Assembly: GCF_013283785.1 (NCBI RefSeq)
Contig: NZ_JABCPZ010000082.1
Span: forward strand, 1 to 41,818
Reading direction: 5' to 3'
DNA from: Nonomuraea antri
GTDB lineage: Bacteria; Actinomycetota; Actinomycetes; Streptosporangiales; Streptosporangiaceae
Length of the DNA stretch: 41,818 bases
Part shown: one piece after another, positions 1-8,252 of the stretch
How positions within the stretch are numbered: position 1 is the first letter of the stretch
Layout of the letters: the number at the start of each line of letters is the position of its first letter
The notes under the pieces: model-generated
What the model was told of the DNA's origin: nothing
The model's input: only the letters and a program-made list of their open reading frames with translations
Databases searched by the model: none
Translations under genes and position numbers: made by a program

Positions 1-377
1 CGGCTGCCGCCTCTGCCCGGCTCCCCGCCCTGGTCGGCCAGCAGGTCGCACAGTCCCTGGTGCACCGCCGCCTGCTCGACCACCTGCGTGAACCAGCCGT
101 GGAAGGCCCGGCCCGCGTCCTCGGCCGTGGCCAGCGCCCTGGCGTCGGCGACGAACCGCTCGACCCAGCCCAGCAGCACCGCCTCCACCAGCGCGGCCTC
201 GGAGGGGAAATGCCGGTACACGGTGCCGACCCCGCACCCGGCGCGCCGCGCGATCTCCTCGAACGACAGGCTCAGCCCGTCGCCGGCCAGCGCCTCCTGC
301 GCGATCTGCAACACCCGGTCCCGATGGCGCCGGGCGTCCGCGCGCAGCGGTCTGGCGGACGCACGCCCATGGCCCAT
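1..377 (-). CDS. TetR-family transcriptional regulator (3' part cut off by window edge)
   Basis: The 125 visible residues begin MGHGRASARPLRADARRHRD. Residues ~20-65 form a typical TetR N-terminal DNA-binding domain: a helix ending in QEALAGDG, then FEEIARRAGCGVGTVYRHF, where the recognition helix and the TVYRHF signature are clear, followed by PSEAALVEAVL. The remaining residues are the start of the ligand-binding helices, and the stop codon lies outside the window. The ATG at 377 was chosen because a TAAAAT element sits 5 nt upstream, as expected for a leaderless message. The gene diverges from the secreted lectin at 513, so the lectin could be a target. The ligand cannot be told from the sequence. 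Confidence 0.85.
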   Translation of the reverse strand, partial: MGHGRASARPLRADARRHRDRVLQIAQEALAGDGLSLSFEEIARRAGCGVGTVYRHFPSEAALVEAVLLGWVERFVADARALATAEDAGRAFHGWFTQVVEQAAVHQGLCDLLADQGGEPGRGGS

Positions 378-382
378 GACCG

Positions 383-388
383 ATTTTA
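383..388 (-). promoter_or_regulatory. Putative -10 element of the tetR gene
   Basis: On the minus strand TAAAAT is followed by 5 nt and the ATG at 377. This spacing leaves no room for a ribosome binding site and suggests a leaderless transcript. No convincing -35 box was seen. Confidence 0.45.
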
Positions 389-435
389 ACGAGCACGCCT
401 CATCACCGGCACCCCCCGAGTAGACCCCCTGAGTA

Positions 436-448
436 AGCAGGGCCTGCT
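436..448. promoter_or_regulatory. Palindrome between tetR and the lectin gene, possible TetR operator
   Basis: AGCAGG-G-CCTGCT is a perfect 13-bp palindrome in the 135-bp divergent intergenic region. TetR regulators often bind such sites beside their own gene. Assigning this site to this regulator is inference. Confidence 0.35.
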
Positions 449-512
449 CATGCGTCCATGACCGGCGGCGCCCACCCTGGCAGGCAGTCCGTCATCGACC
501 AGGAGGTTCCCG

Positions 513-1040
513 ATGCGCCGCGTCCTCGCCTTGAGCGCCACCCTCGCTCTGAGCCTGACCGCACTGCCCGCACTGTCGGCGCCTGCCGCCGCCACCGCGG
601 ACCAGCAGGTCATCCTGATCAACCGGCTGACCGGCAAGTGCGTCACCGTCGCCGGCGGCCTCAGCACCGACAACAACCACCCGCTCGTCCAGTACGAGTG
701 CGACAACCACCCGTCACGCCGCTGGATACTCCAGTCGCCCTTCGGCACCACCCAGTACTGGCTCAGGAACGCCCAGACCGGCAAGTGCGCCACCGTGGCG
801 GGGGGCACCACCACCGCCAACAACCACCCGCTGGTGCAGTACACCTGCGACTACCACATGTCGCGCACCTGGTCGTTCTGGACGAACCCGACCGGCGCCC
901 ACCAGCTGCGCAACCAGCAGACGCTCAAGTGCATGACGCTCGCCGGCGGCACCGCCACCTGGAACAACGTCGGCCTCGTCCAGTACGAGTGCGACAGCGA
1001 CCTGTCACGCCAGTACTACATGCACGTCGTCAACCCCTGA
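513..1040 (+). CDS. Secreted ricin B-type lectin (RICIN domain) protein
   Basis: This 175-residue protein starts with an export signal (MRRVLALSATLALSLTALPA and an Ala-rich cleavage region to about residue 29). The rest is a single beta-trefoil made of three repeats. Each repeat has a TGKCVTVAGG-like strand, an NN(H)PLVQYEC-like strand and an aromatic residue near the end (SRRW, SRTW, SRQYY). The repeats carry paired cysteines (GKC...YEC), as in ricin-type carbohydrate-binding modules. There is no catalytic domain, so it is a stand-alone secreted lectin, and its sugar is unknown. AGGAGG lies 7 nt before the ATG. A strong hairpin follows the stop codon. Confidence 0.85.
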   Translation: MRRVLALSATLALSLTALPALSAPAAATADQQVILINRLTGKCVTVAGGLSTDNNHPLVQYECDNHPSRRWILQSPFGTTQYWLRNAQTGKCATVAGGTTTANNHPLVQYTCDYHMSRTWSFWTNPTGAHQLRNQQTLKCMTLAGGTATWNNVGLVQYECDSDLSRQYYMHVVNP

Positions 1041-1048
1041 CCCCGGCC

Positions 1049-1073
1049 GCCGCCCCCACCCGGTGGGGGCGGC
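1049..1073. terminator. Bidirectional hairpin terminator between lectin gene and helY
   Basis: Arms 1049-1059 and 1063-1073 (GCCGCCCCCAC / GTGGGGGCGGC) pair perfectly over 11 bp around a CCG loop. The hairpin sits in the 39-bp gap between two convergent genes. It has no T-tract, which is usual in high-GC actinobacteria. Confidence 0.75.
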
Positions 1074-1079
1074 CCGCGA

Positions 1080-3803
1080 TCAGGTGAGCGAGGAGTAGGC
1101 CACCACGCCGCGCCGCATGGCGTCCATCGCCTTGCCCGCGGTCTGCTTGATCTTGCTGCCTTCCGGCGCCGCGTTGCCGAGCTGCCCCAGCAGGTCCATG
1201 AGCTGCTTGATCCACCGGACGAAGTCGCCGGCCGCCAGCTCGCTGCCGTTCACGCCGTCCATCAGCACCGCGTCGAGCGAGTGGCCCTTGGCCCAGCGGA
1301 ACGCCGCCCACGCGAAGCCCAGGTCGGGCTCGCGGATCGTGGACAGCCCGTGGTCGGACTCGATGCCCTCCAGCTCGGCCCACAGCCGCGCCATCGCGGT
1401 CAGCGCGTCTTGCGCCCGCCCGGCCGGGATCTTCGGCCGCCGCGCGTCGTCGGACTGCCGCGACTCGAACACCAGCGCCGACACGCACGCCGCCAGCTCC
1501 GCCGGCTCCAGGTTCTCCCACAGCCCGTTGCGCAGGCACTCGGCGGTCAGCAGGTCGAGCTCGGTGTAGAGCCGGCCCAGGCGGCGGCCCTCGTCGGTGA
1601 CCGTCTCGCCCTCCAGGTAGCCGAGCTGCTCCAGCACCGTGCAGATCTTGTCGAACGTCCGCGAGATGACGTGCGAACGCCCCTCCACCCGGCGGCGCAG
1701 CCCCTCGGTCTCGCGCAGCAGCTTGTAGTAGCGCTCCGACCAGCGGGCGTGATCTTCACGCTCGTCGCAGCCGTGGCACGGATGCTGCCTGATGCGCCGG
1801 CGCAGCTCGTTGACCTCGTCGTCCTCCACCGCGTGGTCGCGCGCCCGATCCGGCTTGCCCAGATCGCGGTCGCCCATCTTGGCCAGCAGCGTGGAGACCA
1901 GATTGGCGCGTTCCTTCGGCGCCCGCGCGTTGAAGTTCTTCGGGATGCGCAGCTTCTCCAGCGGCTCGACCGGCACCGGGAAGTCGGCCGGGTCGAGCTT
2001 CTTGACCTGCTTGCCGATCGTCAGCACCAGCGGGCTCGGGCCGCCGCCGCGCGGGTTGCGCCCCGGGTCGAGCACGATCGCCAGCCCAGCCCGGCGCCCG
2101 CCGGGCACCCGGATGACGTCACCGGGCTGCAACGCCTCCAGCGAACGCACCGCCGCCGCCCGCCTGGCCGCGCCGCGCTGCCTGGACAGCTCCGCCTCAC
2201 GGTCGGACAGCCGCCGGCGCAGCGCCGCGTATTCGGGGAAGTCGCCCAGGTGGCAGGTCATCGCCTCCTGGTAGCCCGCCAGCGCCTCCTCGTGCTTGCG
2301 CAACTGCTTGGCCAGCCCGACCACCGCCCGGTCGGCCTGGAACTGCGCGAACGACTCCTCCAGCAGCGTGCGCGCCCGCTCCCGGCCGAACTGCCCCACC
2401 AGGTTGACCGCCATGTTGTACGACGGCTGGAAACTCGACCGCAGCGGATACGTACGGGTGCCCGCCAGCCCGGCCACCGACAGCGGGTCCATGCCCGCCT
2501 GCCAGAGCACCACCGCGTGGCCTTCGACGTCGATGCCGCGCCGCCCCGCCCGGCCGGTGAGCTGGGTGTATTCGCCCGGCGTGAGATCGGCGTGCATCTC
2601 GCCGTTCCACTTGTCGAGCTTCTCGATCACCACGCTGCGGGCCGGCATGTTGATGCCCAGCGCCAGCGTCTCGGTGGCGAAGACGGCCTTGACCAGGCCG
2701 CGCGTGAACAGCTCCTCCACCACCTCCTTGAAGGCCGGCAACATGCCCGCGTGGTGGGCGGCCAGGCCGCGCTCCAGGCAGTCGCGCCACTCCAGGTAGC
2801 CGAGCACCGCCAGGTCCTCGTCGGGCAGGTGCGCGGTGCGCTCGTCGACGAGCTGCCTGATCTCGTGCAGCTCCCGCTCGGTGGTCAGCCGGATGCCGGC
2901 GTACAGGCACTGCTTGACGGCCGCCTCGCAACCGGCCCGCGAGAAGATGAACGTGATCGCCGGCAGCAGCCCCTCGGCGTCGAGCTTCTCGATCACCTGC
3001 ACCCGGTCCGGCGGACGCGAGCGCTGCGGGCGGCCGTAGCCGCGCCCGCGCCGCCCGGCGGTCAGCCGCTCGGCGTCACGGGTCACCCGCATCAGCGCCG
3101 GGTTGATGTGCAGCCGCTCGTCGTCGGTCATGAACATGTCGTAGATGCGGTTGCCGACCATCATGTGCTGCCACAGCGGCACCGGCCGGTGCTCGTCGAC
3201 GATCACCGTGGTGTCGCCGCGCACCTCGCCCATCCACTCGCCGAACTCCTCGGCGTTGCTGACCGTCGCCGACAGCGCCACCAGCCGCACCGACTCGGGC
3301 AGGTGGATGATGACCTCTTCCCACACCGCGCCGCGGAAGCGGTCGGCCAGGTAGTGCACCTCGTCCATGACGACGAAGCCGAGCCCGGCCAGCGTGGCCG
3401 AGCCGGCGTAGAGCATGTTGCGCAGCACCTCGGTGGTCATGACCACGATCGGCGCCTCGCCGTTGACGCTGTTGTCGCCGGTGAGCAGCCCGACCTTGGC
3501 GGTGCCGTATCGTTTGACCAGGTCGTTGTACTTCTGGTTCGACAACGCCTTGATCGGGGTGGTGTAGAAGCACTTGCGGCCCTGCTCGAGGGCCAGGTGC
3601 ACGGCGAACTCGCCGACCACCGTCTTGCCCGAGCCGGTGGGCGCGGCCACCAGCACGCCGTCGCCCGCTTCCAGCGCCCGGCAGGCGTCGAGCTGGAAGT
3701 CGTCCAGCGCGAAGTCGTAGAGACCTCGGAACGATCTGAGCGCGGCCCCGTCGTCGGCGAGCTGCTGACGGAAGGCCGCATAGCGTTCCGCTGGAGTTGT
3801 CAT
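1080..3803 (-). CDS. helY: HelY-type DEAD/DEAH-box RNA helicase (Ski2/Mtr4-like)
   Basis: This 907-residue helicase has every core motif of superfamily 2. Walker A APTGSGKT is at 54-61, the DEVH box (DExH) at 147-150 and SAT at 178-180. The second RecA domain holds motif VI as GRAGRRGID. The C-terminal part is the helical DSHCT region of the Ski2/Mtr4 group (for example LLTAECLRNGLWENLEPAELA). It probably unwinds RNA in an ATP-dependent way in RNA turnover, as inferred for HelY-family proteins. It is the last gene downstream of tatA-tatC, the position HelY has in mycobacteria. The ATG at 3803 has a TAGGCT element 7 nt upstream and no ribosome binding site, so the gene may also be transcribed on its own as a leaderless message. 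Confidence 0.92.
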   Translation of the reverse strand: MTTPAERYAAFRQQLADDGAALRSFRGLYDFALDDFQLDACRALEAGDGVLVAAPTGSGKTVVGEFAVHLALEQGRKCFYTTPIKALSNQKYNDLVKRYGTAKVGLLTGDNSVNGEAPIVVMTTEVLRNMLYAGSATLAGLGFVVMDEVHYLADRFRGAVWEEVIIHLPESVRLVALSATVSNAEEFGEWMGEVRGDTTVIVDEHRPVPLWQHMMVGNRIYDMFMTDDERLHINPALMRVTRDAERLTAGRRGRGYGRPQRSRPPDRVQVIEKLDAEGLLPAITFIFSRAGCEAAVKQCLYAGIRLTTERELHEIRQLVDERTAHLPDEDLAVLGYLEWRDCLERGLAAHHAGMLPAFKEVVEELFTRGLVKAVFATETLALGINMPARSVVIEKLDKWNGEMHADLTPGEYTQLTGRAGRRGIDVEGHAVVLWQAGMDPLSVAGLAGTRTYPLRSSFQPSYNMAVNLVGQFGRERARTLLEESFAQFQADRAVVGLAKQLRKHEEALAGYQEAMTCHLGDFPEYAALRRRLSDREAELSRQRGAARRAAAVRSLEALQPGDVIRVPGGRRAGLAIVLDPGRNPRGGGPSPLVLTIGKQVKKLDPADFPVPVEPLEKLRIPKNFNARAPKERANLVSTLLAKMGDRDLGKPDRARDHAVEDDEVNELRRRIRQHPCHGCDEREDHARWSERYYKLLRETEGLRRRVEGRSHVISRTFDKICTVLEQLGYLEGETVTDEGRRLGRLYTELDLLTAECLRNGLWENLEPAELAACVSALVFESRQSDDARRPKIPAGRAQDALTAMARLWAELEGIESDHGLSTIREPDLGFAWAAFRWAKGHSLDAVLMDGVNGSELAAGDFVRWIKQLMDLLGQLGNAAPEGSKIKQTAGKAMDAMRRGVVAYSSLT

Positions 3804-3810
3804 ACCCAGC

Positions 3811-3816
3811 AGCCTA
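3811..3816 (-). promoter_or_regulatory. Putative leaderless -10 element of helY
   Basis: TAGGCT on the minus strand is separated from the helY ATG by 7 nt. This fits a TANNNT -10 box with transcription starting at the start codon. No clear -35 box is visible. Confidence 0.5.
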
Positions 3817-3884
3817 CCGAAATCGCCATTCCGGTCCGTCCTGGCGGGGCGGGTGTCCGGCCGGGCGCCTTTACAAAGTAGAGC

Positions 3885-4772
3885 TCACGTGAGCACGCGT
3901 AGCGCCCCCGGCTGGATCTTGCAGGAGAGCGGGGCGGGGCCGACGCGTTCACCGTCGGCGTAGGCGACGACGTCGGCGGCCTCCAGCGTGACGCTCTTGA
4001 CCCGCCTGATCGACACCTGCGGGAGCCCGGTGTGCGTGCCCCGGTAGACGCTGGGGAACGTGCGCAGGAACTCGCGCTTGGTGAGCGCGCCCAGCGTCAT
4101 CACGTCCAGCAGGCCGTCGTCGGGCTCGGCGTCGGGGCACACCCGCATGCCGGCGCCGTAGGAGCGGGTGTTGGCCACCGCGACCAGCATGGCCTCACGC
4201 TCGATCACCTCGCCGCCGTCGAAGGTGATGCGGAACGGGATCGGACGGAAGCCGCGCAGCTCCTGCGCCATCGCCACCACGTACTTGGCCATGCCGGGCG
4301 GCCAGGTGAGCCGGTTGGCGCGCTCGTTCACCCGCGAGTCGAAGCCGCAGCACACCACCCCGGCGAACAGCTCCTCGGTGTCCCCGGCGCGCACGCGGGC
4401 CGCGTCGACCACCCGCGGGCGCATGCGCAGCACGGTGCGCGCCGCCGCCATCGGGTCCTTCAGCGGCACGCCGAGCGCGGCGGCGATGTCGTTGCCGGTG
4501 CCCGCGGGGATGATGCCGAGCGGCACGTCCGTGCCCGCCACGGCCTGCACGGCCAGGTGCACCAGGCCGTCGCCGCCGAAGGCGACCAGCGCGTCGGGAC
4601 GCTCGGCGACGGCGGTGCAGGCACGTTCCAACGCGTCGGCGGAGTCGTCACCGACGATCACCGACAGCTCCGCGCCGCCCGCGCGCAGGCGGCGGGCGAC
4701 GGGTTCGAGCAGGCGCAGCGTACGTCCGCCGCGGGCGGCGGGATTGACCAGCAGGGCGAGATGAGGAGACAC
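3885..4772 (-). CDS. YegS/DagK-type diacylglycerol (lipid) kinase
   Basis: This 295-residue protein belongs to the diacylglycerol/sphingosine kinase catalytic family. It shows the early NPAARGG segment (10-16), the nucleotide-binding loop GGDG at 66-69 and GTGND at 91-95, and the C-terminal DDGLLDV segment that carries metal or substrate contacts. It should phosphorylate a lipid such as diacylglycerol at the inner membrane face. It begins with GTG 16 nt after the tatC stop, with only a weak ribosome binding site, so it is probably co-transcribed with tatC. Its exact lipid substrate cannot be read from the sequence. Confidence 0.85.
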   Translation of the reverse strand: MSPHLALLVNPAARGGRTLRLLEPVARRLRAGGAELSVIVGDDSADALERACTAVAERPDALVAFGGDGLVHLAVQAVAGTDVPLGIIPAGTGNDIAAALGVPLKDPMAAARTVLRMRPRVVDAARVRAGDTEELFAGVVCCGFDSRVNERANRLTWPPGMAKYVVAMAQELRGFRPIPFRITFDGGEVIEREAMLVAVANTRSYGAGMRVCPDAEPDDGLLDVMTLGALTKREFLRTFPSVYRGTHTGLPQVSIRRVKSVTLEAADVVAYADGERVGPAPLSCKIQPGALRVLT

Positions 4773-4788
4773 GCCCGGAACTTATCGC

Positions 4789-5685
4789 TTATCGCGGAGG
4801 ACCGGAATCCTCTTCTAGTGGCCGGTCGTCCAGCGGGTCGTCGAGCGGTTCGTCAGGCTCGTCAGGCAGCTCGGACGCCTCGTCGTCGGACAGGTTCGAG
4901 AACTCGTCGGCAGGACGCCGCCGCTCCCGCAGGTACATGAACAGCTCGGCCGCCGCGAAGAAGACGATCATCGGCGCGGCCAGGCCGATCATCGCGATCG
5001 GGTCGCCGCCGGGCGTGACCACGGCGCCGAACACGAACATCAGGAAGATGACCAGGCGCCGGTGCTTGGCCACCGTCGCGTGTGACAGCACTCCGATGAC
5101 GTTGAGGAACACCAGCAGCAAGGGCAGCTCGAACGACACCCCGAAGATCACCAGCATGATCAGGATGTAGTCGAGGTACTCCTCGATCCCGATGGTCGCC
5201 ACCGTGCCCTCGAGCGAGAAGCCCAGCAGGAACGACAGGCTGGTGTCCATGATCAGGTACGCCAGCGCGGCGCCCAGCATGAACAGCGGGATCGCCAGAC
5301 CCAGGAACGTCAGCGTGTACCGCTTCTCGTTGCGGTACAGCGCGGGCGTGACGAAGGCCCAGACCTGGTAGAGCCACACGGGCGAGGACGCCACCAGGCC
5401 CACCATCAACGAGATCTTCAGCGTGATGAAGAACGACGAGAAGATGCCGTTGAAGGTCAGGTCGCATTTCCCGGTGAGCTCGACCGCCTGCTCGGTCTGG
5501 CAGTACGGCTGCCTGAGCAGATCCCACATCGGGCCGGACACGATCCAGCCCAGGATGAGGCCGACCACCACCGCGATCATCGCGTAGACCAGCCGGTTGC
5601 GCAGCTCACGCAGGTGCTCCATGAGCGGCATGCGACCCTCGGGGTCGGGCTCCGGCTTCGGGCCCGACCGTTTCAGCAGCGCCAT
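4789..5685 (-). CDS. tatC: Sec-independent protein translocase TatC
   Basis: TatC is the multi-spanning receptor that recognises twin-arginine signal peptides. The 298-residue protein has the cytoplasmic N-terminal MPLMEHLRELRNRL motif, the first periplasmic loop, the highly conserved SSPVWLYQVWAFVTPALY with following NEKR, FGVSFELPLLL, and VTPGGDP before the last segments. Six membrane segments are apparent. The C-terminus carries an acidic, Pro-rich cytoplasmic tail of about 45 residues (DDEASELPDEPDEPLDD). It lies 32 nt downstream of tatA, in the usual actinobacterial pair, and shares the transcript with the lipid kinase. Confidence 0.97.
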   Translation of the reverse strand: MALLKRSGPKPEPDPEGRMPLMEHLRELRNRLVYAMIAVVVGLILGWIVSGPMWDLLRQPYCQTEQAVELTGKCDLTFNGIFSSFFITLKISLMVGLVASSPVWLYQVWAFVTPALYRNEKRYTLTFLGLAIPLFMLGAALAYLIMDTSLSFLLGFSLEGTVATIGIEEYLDYILIMLVIFGVSFELPLLLVFLNVIGVLSHATVAKHRRLVIFLMFVFGAVVTPGGDPIAMIGLAAPMIVFFAAAELFMYLRERRRPADEFSNLSDDEASELPDEPDEPLDDPLDDRPLEEDSGPPR

Positions 5686-5717
5686 CTAAGCAGTCCTGGT
5701 GAGAGGAGGGACGGGGG

Positions 5718-6047
5718 TCAGACCTTCTTGTCGGCCTGGCCGGCGCTCGCGCGCAGCCTGGCGGCCTGCTCCTCGAGCTGGCGGGCCTGCTCCTCGGCGG
5801 AGAGCACCGGGGCGGGCGCGGCCGGGATCTGCTGCGCCGGCACGGCCTGCTGCTGCGGCGCCTGGGGCTGCGCCTGCACGACGAACGTCTTGTCGTCATC
5901 GTCGTCGTGGCTCATCTTGCTGGTCTCCGCCTTGAAGATGCGCAGGGACCTGCCGACGCCACGGGCCAGATCCGGCAGCTTCTTGGCGCCGAAGAGCAGG
6001 ACCAAGGCGACCAGGATCAGGATGATCTCTGGAGCTCCCAAGTTCAT
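5718..6047 (-). CDS. tatA: Sec-independent translocase pore subunit TatA
   Basis: TatA polymerises at the TatC receptor to pass folded proteins across the membrane. The 109-residue protein has the standard plan: a short N-terminal membrane helix (EIILILVALVLLFG), the FGAKKLPDLARGVG hinge and start of the amphipathic helix, then a long polar tail. The tail begins with a five-Asp run (HDDDDDK), continues Gln/Pro/Ala-rich, and ends in a predicted coiled segment (EEQARQLEEQAARLRAS). AAGGA lies 9 nt before the ATG. It sits between a small membrane protein and tatC in the pafBC-tatAC cluster. Confidence 0.96.
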   Translation of the reverse strand: MNLGAPEIILILVALVLLFGAKKLPDLARGVGRSLRIFKAETSKMSHDDDDDKTFVVQAQPQAPQQQAVPAQQIPAAPAPVLSAEEQARQLEEQAARLRASAGQADKKV

Positions 6048-6080
6048 GTGACGTCCTTCACGGTGTGCGGAGTGCTGTCC

Positions 6081-6269
6081 TTAGGCACGATCGTACGCTG
6101 CCCGAGGCCCTGCCTCATCCCCCGAAGCCCTGTTTGTCCCAATTCGCTGGTTAGCGTCGGAGATTTCCCTGTTCAGCGCACGGGCCGCGGACACCACACG
6201 GGCACCCGCGACCCCGAGCACGACCAGCCCGGCCAGGCCGAGCCCGATCGCCAAGAAGATCCAGGTCAT
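6081..6269 (-). CDS. Small single-span membrane protein in the pafC-tatA gap
   Basis: The gene encodes 62 residues: an N-terminal hydrophobic helix (MTWIFLAIGLGLAGLVVLGV) followed by a charged tail (SAARALNREISDANQRI). Its ATG overlaps the pafC stop codon as ATGA, so translation is likely coupled to pafC. It stands 33 nt before tatA. I do not recognise a family. The one-helix-plus-amphipathic-tail layout resembles a minimal TatA-like or scaffold protein, but it lacks the FG hinge, so no function is claimed. It would be easy to miss because of its size. Confidence 0.7.
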   Translation of the reverse strand: MTWIFLAIGLGLAGLVVLGVAGARVVSAARALNREISDANQRIGTNRASGDEAGPRAAYDRA

Positions 6270-7231
6270 GACTGGTGAGCGTACAGGGCCAGGGCCGACT
6301 CGGCGGCCCCGCGGACGGTCTCGGCCATGGCCGGCGGCGACACGACCCGGCCGGTGTCGCCCAGGCGCAGGGCGAGCTTGAGTATCCAGTCCTCGTCACG
6401 TGCCCGCAACACGATCTTCAACCGGCCTTCACCCAGCTCGGTGACCTCTTCGCAGGGGTAGTACTCGGCCACCCAGCGCCCGGCCGCGCTCACCTCCAGC
6501 TCGACCAGCTCGTCGGTGGGCGAAGGACGGAAGACGCCCCGCGTGACGTCGATCGGCTCGGCCTCGGCCGGCGGGTCGGCGGGCACGTCGAGCACGTCGA
6601 CGCCGAGCACCCGGTCCAGCCGGAACAGCCGCATCGCCTCGGCCCGGTAGCACCAGCCCTCCAGGTAGGTGCGGCCGTCGACGACCATCACCCGCATCGG
6701 GTCGACCTCGCGCGGCGTGACCTGGTCGCGTCCGGGCACGTAGTAGCGCAGGGAGAGCCTGCGGCCGGCGTTCAGCCCCGCGCGCACCCGGGGCAGCGCG
6801 TCGGGCGCGGCGTCGACGTCGACCGCGACCTGGCTGCTGACGGTGGCCGCGCCCTCGCCCGCGGCGCGCTCCAGCTTGGCCACCACGCGCGGCAGCGCGT
6901 CGCCTGGCAGGTCGGCCAGCTCCGGGGTGGCCGCCAGCATGCGCAGCGCGACCAGCAGCGCGCTGGCCTCGTCGATGCCCAGCCGCAGCGGGCGGGCGAT
7001 GGTGTCGGCGTTGTCGATGATGATCTCGCCGCCGTCCCACGAGACGTCGATGAGGTCGCCGGGCGTGTGGCCGGGCAGGCCGCACATCCACACCAGCTGC
7101 AGGTCGTCGATGAGCTGCTTCTCGCTCAGCCCGAACACCTCGGCCACCTCGCCGACCTGCGCGCCCGGGTGCGACATCAGGTACGGCACGAGCGCCAGCA
7201 GCCTGGGCAGCCGGTCGGCGGACCCGCTCAT
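6266..7231 (-). CDS. pafC: PafC, WYL-domain transcriptional regulator
   Basis: The 321-residue protein has an N-terminal winged helix (RLLALVPYLMSHPGAQVGEV then FGLSEKQLIDDLQLVWMCGL). A WYL domain follows, with the conserved pattern GRTYLEGWCYRAEAMRLFRLDRI-like around 185-210, and then a WCX-type C-terminal domain. In mycobacteria PafB and PafC act together as a heterodimer that activates LexA-independent DNA-damage promoters. Here pafC starts 31 nt after the pafB stop, behind AAGGGAG, and overlaps the next small gene, so the two regulators should be made together. The WYL pocket is thought to sense a nucleic-acid ligand. That last point is family knowledge. Confidence 0.95.
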   Translation of the reverse strand: MSGSADRLPRLLALVPYLMSHPGAQVGEVAEVFGLSEKQLIDDLQLVWMCGLPGHTPGDLIDVSWDGGEIIIDNADTIARPLRLGIDEASALLVALRMLAATPELADLPGDALPRVVAKLERAAGEGAATVSSQVAVDVDAAPDALPRVRAGLNAGRRLSLRYYVPGRDQVTPREVDPMRVMVVDGRTYLEGWCYRAEAMRLFRLDRVLGVDVLDVPADPPAEAEPIDVTRGVFRPSPTDELVELEVSAAGRWVAEYYPCEEVTELGEGRLKIVLRARDEDWILKLALRLGDTGRVVSPPAMAETVRGAAESALALYAHQS

Positions 7232-7262
7232 GCGCGGGCTCCCTTCTGTTCGTGGATGACGG

Positions 7263-8213
7263 TCACGCCAGCGCGCCCTTCAGCCGGCGGATGACGGCCT
7301 CGCGGGCGTCCGGCGGCTCGACCACCTCGACGTCGGCGCCGAGGCTGGCCATCCAGCCGGCCAGCCGCTCGGGGTCGGTGAAGACCAGCTCGGCCTCGTC
7401 CCAGCCGCCCTCGCCCACGTGCACGGACCTGGCCAGGCCGCGCAGGCCCTCGCAGGCGCCCTGTCGCACCCGGACGACGGCCACCCGCTCGTCGGCGGGC
7501 TCGTCGGGGAAGCCGACCATGGCCCGCAGGTCGACGCCGGCGGGCACCTCGACCACGCCGGACCTGCCGACGGCGCCGACCTGCCCGCTGATGCGGCTGA
7601 GCCGGAAGGCGCGCGGCGCGTCGCGGTCGCGGTCGAAGCCGGCCAGGTACCAGCGGCCGCGCCGGCTGACCACGCCCCACGGCTCGACCGTGCGGGTGCG
7701 CACGTTCTCGCTGCCCGAGGCCCGGTAGTCGAAGCGGACCACGCGTCGGTCGCGCACCGCGTCCCACAGCGCCGGGAAGGCCGGGTCGCGGGTGTCGACG
7801 CGCAGCTCCAGCGCGCCGCCCCCGCCGGATTCGTCGGTGTCGACGCCGCCCGCGCGCAGCTTCAGCAGCGCGCCGGAGGCGGCCTCGGCCAGGCTGGCCC
7901 GCTGCCACACCTGGGCGGCCAGGCCGAGCACGGCGGCCTCGTCGGGCTCCAGGGTGATCTCGGGCAGCTCGTAGTTCTGGCGCTCGATGCGGTAGCCCGG
8001 TTCGTCCTCCCACGGGTCGCGCACCACGTCGATGGGGATGCCGATCTCGCGCAACTCGTTCTTGTCACGCTCGAACATGCGCTGGAACGCCTCGTCGCCG
8101 TCGCGGTCGTAGCCGGGCACCGCGTGGCGGATCTGCTCGGCCGACAGCGGGCGCCGGGTGGCGAGCAGGCAGATCACGAGGTTGAGCAACCGTTCGGTCT
8201 TACGGCGCGACAT
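7263..8213 (-). CDS. pafB: PafB, WYL-domain transcriptional regulator
   Basis: The 316-residue protein begins MSRRKTERLLNLVICLLATR, the PafB-type winged-helix start, with a second helix-turn-helix element in FQRMFERDKNELREIGIPI. The WYL signature is exact, GRWYLAGFDRDRDAPRAFRL, near residues 185-205, and a WCX C-terminal domain ends in DAREAVIRRLKGALA. It forms the PafBC heterodimer with the next gene. AAGGAGG stands 11 nt before the ATG. It diverges from the DUF3866 gene across only 39 bp, and the two putative -10 boxes overlap. The gene keeps the historic pafA-associated name, although its known role is in DNA-damage gene control. Confidence 0.95.
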   Translation of the reverse strand: MSRRKTERLLNLVICLLATRRPLSAEQIRHAVPGYDRDGDEAFQRMFERDKNELREIGIPIDVVRDPWEDEPGYRIERQNYELPEITLEPDEAAVLGLAAQVWQRASLAEAASGALLKLRAGGVDTDESGGGGALELRVDTRDPAFPALWDAVRDRRVVRFDYRASGSENVRTRTVEPWGVVSRRGRWYLAGFDRDRDAPRAFRLSRISGQVGAVGRSGVVEVPAGVDLRAMVGFPDEPADERVAVVRVRQGACEGLRGLARSVHVGEGGWDEAELVFTDPERLAGWMASLGADVEVVEPPDAREAVIRRLKGALA

Positions 8214-8236
8214 CTGCCCTCACTCCTCCTTCATCG

Positions 8237-8246
8237 ACGCTACCCT
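8237..8246. promoter_or_regulatory. Overlapping divergent -10 elements of pafB and the DUF3866 gene
   Basis: On the plus strand TACCCT (8241-8246) lies 6 nt before the GTG at 8253, a leaderless arrangement. On the minus strand TAGCGT (8237-8242) could serve pafB, leaving a ~25-nt leader that contains AAGGAGG. The two hexamers share two base pairs. Both are sequence matches only. Confidence 0.4.
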
Positions 8247-8252
8247 GCCCCC

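Noticed and set aside
1281..3881. Very long open frame (866 codons) on the plus strand across helY
   Set aside because: It is antisense to a fully conserved helicase. Its product is a low-complexity string of Arg, Leu, Gln, Val and His, typical of the mirror frame of a high-GC gene.
7419..8252. Upstream extension of the DUF3866 frame through the pafB region
   Set aside because: The frame is open only because it is antisense to pafB and pafC. The conserved protein begins at the GTG at 8253.
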